A stretch of DNA of 64,000 bases, from the IMG/VR virus record IMGVR_UViG_3300008113_005797, positions 1-64,000 of that record. One strand, given 5' to 3'. Of this stretch, positions 58,215 to 64,000 are shown piece by piece. The DNA comes from a virus. Position numbers and translations under genes: made by a program. A model generated the notes under the pieces. The model saw nothing but the letters and a program-made list of their open reading frames with translations. It did no database searches and had not been told where the DNA came from. Positions within the stretch are counted from its first letter, which is position 1; every line of letters begins with the position of its first letter.

Positions 58215-60149
58215 CTATGCACTAATATCTACCAGTTCGCAGTTTCCATCTGAGCTACAGGCGAGGGTAGCATTTGTAGAAGTTCCATCTTCTGTTTCGT
58301 AAAAAGAAAGATCTTCCCATCGAATGTTTTTAGGCATTTTTTCTACAAGAGCGTCATAGTCTTCTTTTGATACTTCTTGATATGGGGCCTGCTTGTATGT
58401 GTGTTCTGAGTGGGGAAGAAATGAAATTCCAGAAACTTCATCAAAGTTTTTGTATACCCAAGCTCCAACTTCCATCCATTCATCTTCTTTGACTGATACT
58501 GTAATTGATGGCTTATGCTCACACCAAGCACGTTGGTATACCAGCCAAATATTAAGGTGGTCAATAGCAGTAAGATCGTTTCTAACAATTGCACCTTCTG
58601 GTGCTTTTACTGGAAATGAAAACACATAGGTGTCATTTGGCTTCATGACATCATCTTCTACTGGGATTCCGACTTCCTTTAAAAATGTAGAAATTGGATC
58701 TCCTTTTGAGCCACGAACTGTACGAATGTAATATGGTGAATGCCATGGATGCATTCCTGAAGATACCCCGACCAATTGAGACACTGTTCCAGAAGGCTTT
58801 ACACAAGTAATAGCTGCAGACTCAGGAATCCCAATTTTCCTAGCCTCTTCTTGATTAACTTCTCTTGCTTTTTCACGAAGAGTCATCAAAAAAGCCTCTA
58901 GTGCTACAAGATCTTCTTTGCCAGACATGAACTTGTGCCCAAACTGCCCAGTTAAGGAAACTCCAAGCAATCTTTCTTCTTCTGTGTTGTCTTTCCAAAT
59001 TTTACGAAGGTACTTAAAGTCTGTTAGTGTTGATTGCCACGTACCAAGAATTGTTGCAAGCTCAACTTTACGCTGAATATCTTTTTTTGTATCGTTTTCA
59101 CGTAATACGACTTCTGAAAGATTACAAAACTGGTAAGGACGTAAAATAATTTCTGAGCATGGGTTAGTTCCGTAGTGTATATCTGGATCTCTTCTACCAA
59201 ACTTGGCTGCTTGGGCTTGAGCTGCGGCCACATTGTATATACCTCGTTCTCCTGACTTCGAGTCATATAAAGATTTCCATTCTGCAATAAATTGCTCCAT
59301 CTCTGGTTTGCGTGAATAGGCAACAGAGTTATTAGATAAAGCACGTTGTGGACTTTGCTCCCACCAATTACCTGACTTTGCTTGTGCCATCTCAATATCA
59401 TTTATATTAGACAAAGAAATCATTGCGGAACGTCTGACTCCACCTACCACCACAACTTCACCAATCTTACACATAATGTCATGACATTCGATTGGCTTAA
59501 GATTTCTTCCAACGGCATTTTTAAATTTAGAAATAGTAAAATCAAAAAGATTTACCAATGGCTGTGGTCCAGATGATCTTCCACCCATTGTTTTAAGTCT
59601 TGCGCCCGCAGGGCGAACCTTTGAAACATCAATTGCTGGAATATGTCCAGTCCATAGAAGTGCAAGAAGTTCTCTGTATGCTTTTGCCCACCCTTGCTTT
59701 GAATCTTCTACTACAATAACTGTATCTGATTTTTCTAGTTTTTCTGGGACGGAGGGAAGCTTGTTAATATACTTATACTCTACTGAAAACCCAACACCTG
59801 TTCCGCACATAAGAACATACATTGTTTCATCAAATGATCTTGGTGAATCGACTGGAAGAAATGCACAATTGTATCCAGCTACGTTGTCTCTTTCAAGCGC
59901 CGCTCCAGAAGTCATAACAGATCTCATAGAAGGCATAACATTTCGTTTAAACACAAACTCTTTTAGTTCCGCAACTAGTTTTTCACTTGGAACATAATTG
60001 TGATTTTCTTTTAAATGATTAGTCATAAAAGAAAAATATCTATCTACTGTTTCTCCCCATGTTTCTCTGCGACCTTCTGCTTCTACCCATTTTGCATATC
60101 TAGATAAAGCAATAAAATTTTCATAAGGATTTTCAATAGTTTGTGACAT
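58215..60149 (-). CDS. nrdJ: Class II (adenosylcobalamin-dependent) ribonucleotide reductase, monomeric type
   Basis: A 644-aa enzyme that reduces ribonucleotides to deoxyribonucleotides for phage DNA synthesis. Motifs: AGYNCAFLPVDSPRSFDETM (first active-site Cys), LMCGTGVGFSVE, GTNPCSEIILRPYQFCNLSE (radical Cys region), AITCVKPSGTVSQLVG, and a C-terminal redox pair in ACSSDGNCELVDISA. Length and the absence of a separate small-subunit gene fit the monomeric B12-dependent type, which needs no oxygen. It sits between virion and lysis genes rather than with replication genes. Confidence 0.92.
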   Translation of the reverse strand: MSQTIENPYENFIALSRYAKWVEAEGRRETWGETVDRYFSFMTNHLKENHNYVPSEKLVAELKEFVFKRNVMPSMRSVMTSGAALERDNVAGYNCAFLPVDSPRSFDETMYVLMCGTGVGFSVEYKYINKLPSVPEKLEKSDTVIVVEDSKQGWAKAYRELLALLWTGHIPAIDVSKVRPAGARLKTMGGRSSGPQPLVNLFDFTISKFKNAVGRNLKPIECHDIMCKIGEVVVVGGVRRSAMISLSNINDIEMAQAKSGNWWEQSPQRALSNNSVAYSRKPEMEQFIAEWKSLYDSKSGERGIYNVAAAQAQAAKFGRRDPDIHYGTNPCSEIILRPYQFCNLSEVVLRENDTKKDIQRKVELATILGTWQSTLTDFKYLRKIWKDNTEEERLLGVSLTGQFGHKFMSGKEDLVALEAFLMTLREKAREVNQEEARKIGIPESAAITCVKPSGTVSQLVGVSSGMHPWHSPYYIRTVRGSKGDPISTFLKEVGIPVEDDVMKPNDTYVFSFPVKAPEGAIVRNDLTAIDHLNIWLVYQRAWCEHKPSITVSVKEDEWMEVGAWVYKNFDEVSGISFLPHSEHTYKQAPYQEVSKEDYDALVEKMPKNIRWEDLSFYETEDGTSTNATLACSSDGNCELVDISA

Positions 60150-60266
60150 TTGTTATACGACCTTTTCTCCGCCTTGCGGTGCTAATTTTGAATGAAGTCC
60201 AAGTGTATCAAACTTTTATTTAGCGGTCTACCCCTTAAAATATTTTATTTATTTTAGTTGACTGAC

Positions 60267-60296
60267 TTGACACATTTATGTAATTAATGCTATTCT
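60267..60296 (+). promoter_or_regulatory. σ70-like promoter for the plus-strand gene cluster
   Basis: TTGACA (60267-60272), 18-nt spacer, TATTCT (60291-60296), 33 nt before the lysozyme start. The rest of the ~180-nt gap between nrdJ and this gene holds only a small CCGC-CTT-GCGG hairpin (60176-60186 area). No cobalamin riboswitch signature is seen. Confidence 0.72.
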
Positions 60297-60329
60297 TGTA
60301 GTTCGTTATCTCTATAGGAGGAAATGCCA

Positions 60330-60875
60330 ATGGAGAATATAAAAACGCAGTTTAGCGATTTGGTTCGTGACTGGACAGTAATAGCAGTTACAACACTGTT
60401 TTTGTTCGGAGCTCAGCCAGCTAGTGCTTTAACTGTAGTAAAACCTTTAGTGAAAACTGAAGCCCAATTAAAGCAAGAAGTCTTAGATAGTTTTAGTAAA
60501 GAGATTTACAAGCCATCTGAGATGCTTACAGACGAAGAGTTGGTAACACTACTTAAGGCTGTAGGATTCGAAGGGCTAGGCCTTAAACAAGCTTGGTCAA
60601 TAGCAAAGCGTGAATCTAATGGAAGACCGCTTGCATATAACGGGAATAGGAATACAGGAGACAGTTCTTACGGATTGTTTCAAATAAATATGATTGGAAA
60701 TCTTGGTCCTGAAAGACTTGAGAAATTTGATCTAGAGAGTAACAAGGAGTTATTCGACCCAGTAACAAACGCAGAGATAACGTATTATATGACCAAGGGC
60801 GGAAGTGATTGGTCAGCTTGGAAGGGTATGACCCCAAGAGCTAAGGAATTTTTATTAAAATTTCCGACAGAGTAA
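60330..60875 (+). CDS. Secreted lytic transglycosylase (SLT-type endolysin)
   Basis: Cuts peptidoglycan glycan strands. A hydrophobic export signal (WTVIAVTTLFLFG) ends in AQPASA, a likely signal-peptidase site. The SLT core has AKRESNGRP (catalytic Glu), SSYGLFQINMIGNLG and YYMTKGGSDWSAW. AGGAGG stands 8 nt before this ATG and only 2 nt before an ATG two codons earlier, so MENIKTQ is the better start. Export by signal peptide would make holin-independent lysis possible. A virion-borne role is less likely given the signal. Confidence 0.86.
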   Translation: MENIKTQFSDLVRDWTVIAVTTLFLFGAQPASALTVVKPLVKTEAQLKQEVLDSFSKEIYKPSEMLTDEELVTLLKAVGFEGLGLKQAWSIAKRESNGRPLAYNGNRNTGDSSYGLFQINMIGNLGPERLEKFDLESNKELFDPVTNAEITYYMTKGGSDWSAWKGMTPRAKEFLLKFPTE

Positions 60876-60885
60876 AGGAGATGTA

Positions 60886-61116
60886 ATGAAGATACAGTAT
60901 GTATCGACTTACATCTCTATGTCAAAAGAGGGATTGGTTGAAAAGTTTTTATGCCCAGTAGACCAATCTCTTCTTTTTTCTAATCAAGATATAGAAGAAA
61001 ATATATTTTTATATTGCTTATCTTGTAAATATAAAAAAAACATTGGTTTTAATACTTACAAAGATATAGTAAAATTAGTAGAAGGGCAGTTAAAAAATGG
61101 CAGATTGTCAAAATAA
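60886..61116 (+). CDS. Hypothetical protein with possible zinc knuckle, 76 aa
   Basis: Unrecognised. FLCPVDQ and YCLSCKYKK supply Cys residues that could form a zinc site. The rest is helical and Lys-rich. AAAGGAGATGT precedes the ATG. It follows the transglycosylase in the same operon. Confidence 0.65.
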   Translation: MKIQYVSTYISMSKEGLVEKFLCPVDQSLLFSNQDIEENIFLYCLSCKYKKNIGFNTYKDIVKLVEGQLKNGRLSK

Positions 61117-61219
61117 TTGCACCTGCAAAGTAGAAACAGAATCTGCACCCGTAATAATTACAGATGCAATGGGCAGAGAGGTTTTTTGGCTAGATGCAGG
61201 AAGACCAGAACAACAATAA
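61097..61219 (+). CDS. Cys-rich mini-protein, 40 aa
   Basis: Short frame starting MADCQNNCTCKVETESAPVI, with three Cys near the N-terminus. It overlaps the preceding gene by 20 nt and the next by 26 nt, as elsewhere in this operon. No homologue recognised. Confidence 0.5.
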   Translation: MADCQNNCTCKVETESAPVIITDAMGREVFWLDAGRPEQQ

Positions 61220-61412
61220 CGATTCAACAAATTTAGAAGACAATCTTCCTATGGTAAGCTATATAATGCTTCACAGAATATATGATCTTCTAACTTTAAT
61301 TGCTAGCAAGGTTGCTGGCAGTGAGGATACTTCTAAAATGGTAGAGTATCATCAGGCGGGGTACTTGCTTGGACCAATGCCTTCATATAATCCAGGAGAA
61401 CAAAATGAATAG
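61194..61412 (+). CDS. Hypothetical protein, 72 aa
   Basis: Acidic, Asn-rich N-terminus (MQEDQNNNNDSTNLEDN), then a helix (VSYIMLHRIYDLLTLIASKV) and a Pro/Tyr-rich end. The stop overlaps the next start. Function unknown. Confidence 0.58.
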   Translation: MQEDQNNNNDSTNLEDNLPMVSYIMLHRIYDLLTLIASKVAGSEDTSKMVEYHQAGYLLGPMPSYNPGEQNE

Positions 61413-61596
61413 ACAAGAAACTCTAGACGTGTGCCTAAAAAGTGTGGTAGAGACAATGACAGACCTTTATTCTAGGGCTGGTGTTTCTGAAGCCGACAAA
61501 TCGTCTTATCTAGAACAGGGAAATGAATCATTTAAAATAATTGCAATCAATATTTATGAAAAACTTGTTGAGGTTGGTGTAATTACAAATGACTAA
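61405..61596 (+). CDS. Hypothetical helical protein, 63 aa
   Basis: Starts MNRQETLDVCLKSVVETMTD after AGGAG; fully helical pattern with an Asp/Glu-rich face. I chose this start because the ribosome site precedes it. The frame is open 36 nt further upstream. Function unknown. Confidence 0.6.
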   Translation: MNRQETLDVCLKSVVETMTDLYSRAGVSEADKSSYLEQGNESFKIIAINIYEKLVEVGVITND

Positions 61597-61795
61597 ATAT
61601 ATATATGAACCCATTACAGAAGTAGTTTTAGAAACCTTTAAATTAAATGCAAATGGTCTAGACAGATCAGAAGAATTTCCTAATGGCTTAACAGCAAAAC
61701 TTATTGTTACTGCAAACTCTGAAGAAGAGTGTCTTGCTATTAGAGGTATGGTTACACACCATCCAAGCTGGAGATTAATAGGGACAGAAGAATAA
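61589..61795 (+). CDS. Hypothetical α/β protein, 68 aa
   Basis: Pattern β-α-β (TAKLIVTANSEEECLAIRGM) suggests a small ferredoxin-like or ACT-like fold. It overlaps the previous stop and ends just before the methyltransferase-like gene. Not recognised further. Confidence 0.58.
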   Translation: MTKYIYEPITEVVLETFKLNANGLDRSEEFPNGLTAKLIVTANSEEECLAIRGMVTHHPSWRLIGTEE

Positions 61796-61796
61796 A

Positions 61797-62420
61797 TTGG
61801 AGTCTTCCGTTTCAAGATGGGTCGATGATTTAAAGTTTGTAGAGTTAAACGACGAATTAAACAAAAAAGCTCAAATGCAAAATGATGTCAAAGACCCATA
61901 CTTTGCCAGACTATATGTACTTAGACAGTTAGCAGAGCAACAATCTCATTTAAATGAAAATTTTGCTGAGTGCGGTGTTTATGCTGGAATGTCTATGTAT
62001 TTTGTTGAAGATTTATGTACAAAAAGATTTATTGGAATAGATTCCTTTGAAGGTGTTTCTGAACCTGGTGAATTTGATACCGATTATTTTAAAAAAGTTA
62101 AACTAGATATACCGATTGATAGAGCTAACTTAATTTTAAAAGGAATGAGGTCTCCAGAGCTATACAAAGGGTGGGTTCCAGAAATATTTAAAGAAATTGA
62201 TGAAATGAAATATTCTTATGTTCATATTGATGTTGATTTATATGAGCCAACAAAAGAATCTATTGACTACTTTTGGCCTAAGATGGTTTATGGTGGAGTG
62301 CTAATTTGTGACGACTATGGATCCTATAAAACTATAGGGGCAAGAAAAGCAATGGATGATTTTTTTGGTAAAAAAAATATATTAGAGTTGCCTACTGGTC
62401 AAGGAATTATATGGAAATAG
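61797..62420 (+). CDS. SAM-dependent O-methyltransferase-like protein (TylF/macrocin family)
   Basis: A 207-aa class I methyltransferase fold. Motif I is NFAECGVYAGMSMYFVEDL, motif II is FIGIDSFEGVSEPGEFD, and YSYVHIDVDLYEPTKESIDY with LICDDYGSYKT forms the metal-binding Asp region of TylF-like enzymes. These methylate hydroxyl groups on sugars in known members. The start is a TTG directly after the previous stop. The next Met is at residue 27 and would remove part of the fold's N-terminal helix. The acceptor here is unknown. Confidence 0.78.
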   Translation: MESSVSRWVDDLKFVELNDELNKKAQMQNDVKDPYFARLYVLRQLAEQQSHLNENFAECGVYAGMSMYFVEDLCTKRFIGIDSFEGVSEPGEFDTDYFKKVKLDIPIDRANLILKGMRSPELYKGWVPEIFKEIDEMKYSYVHIDVDLYEPTKESIDYFWPKMVYGGVLICDDYGSYKTIGARKAMDDFFGKKNILELPTGQGIIWK

Positions 62421-62423
62421 TGC

Positions 62424-62452
62424 TTGACTTAAGAACCTATTAAATATACACT
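62424..62452 (+). promoter_or_regulatory. Promoter of a candidate small RNA
   Basis: TTGACT (62424-62429), 17-nt spacer, TACACT (62447-62452), just after the methyltransferase stop. No start codon with ribosome site follows before the terminator, so the expected product is a non-coding RNA of about 80 nt. Confidence 0.55.
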
Positions 62453-62459
62453 TAACTTT

Positions 62460-62537
62460 CAGGTTGAGTAGCAATACTCCCTGTTAGAGCGCAAGCTCTT
62501 AAACCCCCAATCGGATCCGCCTCCAATTGGGGGTTTT
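62460..62537 (+). ncRNA. Candidate small structured RNA with two GCAA-tetraloop hairpins
   Basis: Hairpin 1 is CAGG-(TT bulge)-GAGTA-GCAA-TACTC-CCTG. Hairpin 2 is AGAGC-GCAA-GCTCT. Hairpin 3 is the terminator. Both loops are GNRA tetraloops, three stems follow without gaps of more than a few bases, and a promoter stands in front. There is no open frame of note. It could also be just the 3' leader of the methyltransferase mRNA. Confidence 0.5.
62504..62537 (+). terminator. Intrinsic terminator
   Basis: CCCCCAAT and ATTGGGGG pair around a 14-nt loop and are followed by TTTTCTAATTTTT. It ends the lysis-methyltransferase operon and the candidate RNA. Confidence 0.88.
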
Positions 62538-62548
62538 CTAATTTTTAG

Positions 62549-62557
62549 TGGTATAAT
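62549..62557 (+). promoter_or_regulatory. Extended -10 promoter for the last plus-strand operon
   Basis: TGG-TATAAT just after the terminator, 32 nt before the ATG of the 53-aa gene, with GAGGAG as ribosome site between them. Confidence 0.62.
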
Positions 62558-62589
62558 TAATTATATAAATGTTATAAGAGGAGATCAAA

Positions 62590-62751
62590 ATGGCAAGAGA
62601 TCACTTTTCACAAATTATGAGAAGTCCTTATTTTCAATCTGATCACTATAGAAATGAGTTCCCAGCGGGAATAAAAGAAAGATTATTTTTTGAAAAAGTA
62701 GACAATTTTTTTGCAAGAATAAAGTTTTGGAAAAGGAAAAAAAATGTTTAA
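62590..62751 (+). CDS. Basic small protein, 53 aa
   Basis: Reads MARDHFSQIMRSPYFQSDHY and continues to a Lys/Arg-rich end (IKFWKRKKNV). A good ribosome site precedes it and the stop overlaps the oxygenase start (8 nt). Unrecognised; possibly a partner of the oxygenase. Confidence 0.62.
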   Translation: MARDHFSQIMRSPYFQSDHYRNEFPAGIKERLFFEKVDNFFARIKFWKRKKNV

Positions 62752-63556
62752 AGATCACCCACAGTGTGTTCAAATAGCTCCTAGAATATATAAGTTTGAG
62801 AATATTATTCCAAAAGAAATTTATGATCCCCTATATGGTGTAGCAAAGAATTTTGAAAGACATTCTAACCCAAATCTATGGAGCGTAAGAGACTGGTACG
62901 CAGATAAGTTTACTCCTCCATTTAAAGAAACATTTCCTCTTTGGAAGTTTATGTCAGAATTAATATACCCAGAAATTGTTATACATCCAGTACGTAATTT
63001 AATGGTAACTGGCCCTGGTGACGAAGGAATGTTTATTCACACAGATAGCCCTGGAAAAGGAAAGTGTGATTTGCTACTTGAAATAGATCAATGGTCCACT
63101 TGCTGCGATCTTGAATATGGAATGATTGCTTACTTAGGAGACTTTACTGGCGGAGAGCTTTACTATCCAAACATAAATCCAGATGGTACCGAAAAGGGAC
63201 CAGACTTAAGAATAGATGAGGCAAAGCTTGCAGAGCCTTGCTTAGTAGTTCCAGTAAAACCTGGGGATATAGTAATGCATGGGGCATGCGCTCCATATGA
63301 CCACGGAACCATGGAAACTCTTTCAGGAACAAGATATGCATTTTCAACATTTGCATTACTTGCAGAAGACAACCCTGGAACATTTTATAACTATAAAACC
63401 CCTGAATGGTATGAGCAAATAGGAAAATTTGATGATCCAGATGACCGACAGCTAAATGACTGGAACGCTCCATTTATCAAAAATCCTCAGTTTGCTGAGA
63501 TGATAGACGAAAGAGTGGCTGCTCAAAACGAGGCCCTTAAAAAATTAAAAAAATAA
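62744..63556 (+). CDS. 2OG-Fe(II) oxygenase, eighth copy, 270 aa
   Basis: Iron ligands: HTD in MFIHTDSPGKG and His in APYDHGTMETL. SGTRYAFSTFAL holds the 2OG-binding Arg. The shared signature is changed to YLGDFTGGELYYP, so this copy is the most divergent and probably not a recent duplicate of the minus-strand array. A 40-residue insertion follows the signature (NPDGTEKGPDLRIDEAKLAE). It lies next to the sulfotransferase-like gene rather than fibres. Confidence 0.86.
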   Translation: MFKDHPQCVQIAPRIYKFENIIPKEIYDPLYGVAKNFERHSNPNLWSVRDWYADKFTPPFKETFPLWKFMSELIYPEIVIHPVRNLMVTGPGDEGMFIHTDSPGKGKCDLLLEIDQWSTCCDLEYGMIAYLGDFTGGELYYPNINPDGTEKGPDLRIDEAKLAEPCLVVPVKPGDIVMHGACAPYDHGTMETLSGTRYAFSTFALLAEDNPGTFYNYKTPEWYEQIGKFDDPDDRQLNDWNAPFIKNPQFAEMIDERVAAQNEALKKLKK

Positions 63557-63560
63557 AAAA

Positions 63561-64000
63561 ATGAAAAATATATATGGTCTGCATATATGTAAGACTGGCG
63601 GTAGGTTTTATCACAGATCAGTATTAATTCCAACTATTCAGGCTGCTTATAAACAAATACCAGTAATACAGAATGGTCGTGCAGGTCATTACGGTTGGCA
63701 CGAGTCTATTGAAGACACAACATTTATTGTTTCTGGAATAAGGGATGTAGTTAAACAACAATGCAGTCTGTTTATTGATTTAAATCTTAGAGCCAAAAGT
63801 TTTGGAGAACCCTATTTTTTTTCAAAAAAAGATTTTTTAGAATGGACAACATCACCAATTTCTAAAAACAATATGAGTAAACATTTTTTTTATTCTACAC
63901 AAATATGGGATTTTGGAAAAGACCTAGAGCCTAGACAAATGGAAGATTTTAATCTTATAAAAGAAAGAGCTTCTAGAGTTAATTTATATTATGACATAGA
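63561..64000 (+). CDS. Sulfotransferase-like protein, cut by window end
   Basis: 146 residues are visible. The start MKNIYGLHICKTGGRFYHRS resembles the 5'-phosphosulfate-binding loop of sulfotransferases (HxPKTGG, with Cys for Pro). IVSGIRDVVKQQCSLFI matches the later R-D-P-x-x-R-x-x-S region only in part. The ATG follows the oxygenase stop by 4 nt. If active it would move a sulfuryl group from PAPS to a hydroxyl. The changed Pro and the missing C-terminus leave this uncertain. Confidence 0.6.
   Translation, partial: MKNIYGLHICKTGGRFYHRSVLIPTIQAAYKQIPVIQNGRAGHYGWHESIEDTTFIVSGIRDVVKQQCSLFIDLNLRAKSFGEPYFFSKKDFLEWTTSPISKNNMSKHFFYSTQIWDFGKDLEPRQMEDFNLIKERASRVNLYYDI

Noticed and set aside
60150-60323. 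Cobalamin riboswitch before the B12-dependent nrdJ
   Set aside because: The leader is short and lacks the conserved B12-box; only a small CCGC/GCGG stem is present.

Overview
The window is part of the genome of a tailed double-stranded DNA phage (Caudoviricetes) with a siphovirus-type virion. It has an HK97-type portal, protease/scaffold and capsid set, two tail-assembly-chaperone frames joined by a -1 slippery site, an 8.2-kb tape-measure gene and no visible sheath gene. The DNA is A+T-rich and densely packed, mostly with stop/start overlaps. Several genes start 6 nt after an extended -10 box with no ribosome site. Leaderless starts like these, a TTG and a GTG start and a class II ribonucleotide reductase would fit an actinobacterial or similar host, but the host is not proven by the sequence. 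Both ends of the window cut genes, so this is a slice of a larger genome.

Layout. (1) 1-7.85 kb, minus strand: an early/replication operon with metallophosphoesterase, small zinc-binding and HTH proteins, DnaB-type helicase, DnaG-type primase, gp32-like ssDNA-binding protein, a tRNA with a Leu(UAA) anticodon, and the front of a DNA polymerase III alpha subunit. (2) 7.9-34.3 kb, minus strand: a virion operon that reads from portal (34 kb) through protease/scaffold, capsid, connectors, tail tube, chaperones, tape measure and tail-tip proteins to a tip fibre with an S74-type chaperone end (8.8-11.7 kb). Terminator/promoter pairs sit after the capsid and tail-tube genes. (3) 34.4-57.8 kb, minus strand: a large accessory virion block of adhesins and fibres. 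It includes a LamG-like protein, a collagen-like fibre, two proteins with Phe/Pro- or Thr-Phe-Pro repeats that end in Hint (hedgehog/intein-like) domains, a stand-alone Hint protein and several Ala-rich repeat fibres. Embedded in it are seven tandem 2-oxoglutarate/Fe(II) oxygenases of prolyl-hydroxylase type (one with a CDGSH-type iron-sulfur motif) and two related DUF6065-like proteins. (4) 57.9-60.1 kb, minus strand: a holin-like membrane protein and NrdJ. (5) 60.3-64 kb, plus strand: a secreted lytic transglycosylase, small unknown genes, an O-methyltransferase-like gene, a candidate structured small RNA, an eighth 2OG oxygenase and a truncated sulfotransferase-like gene.

How it may work together. 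The replication and virion modules are conventional. The unusual part is the 36-54 kb block plus 61.8-64 kb: proline-rich or collagen-like virion proteins, Hint domains, eight oxygenases, a methyltransferase and a sulfotransferase-like protein. My inference is a phage-encoded system that matures or chemically decorates surface fibres. No terminase gene was recognised in the window.
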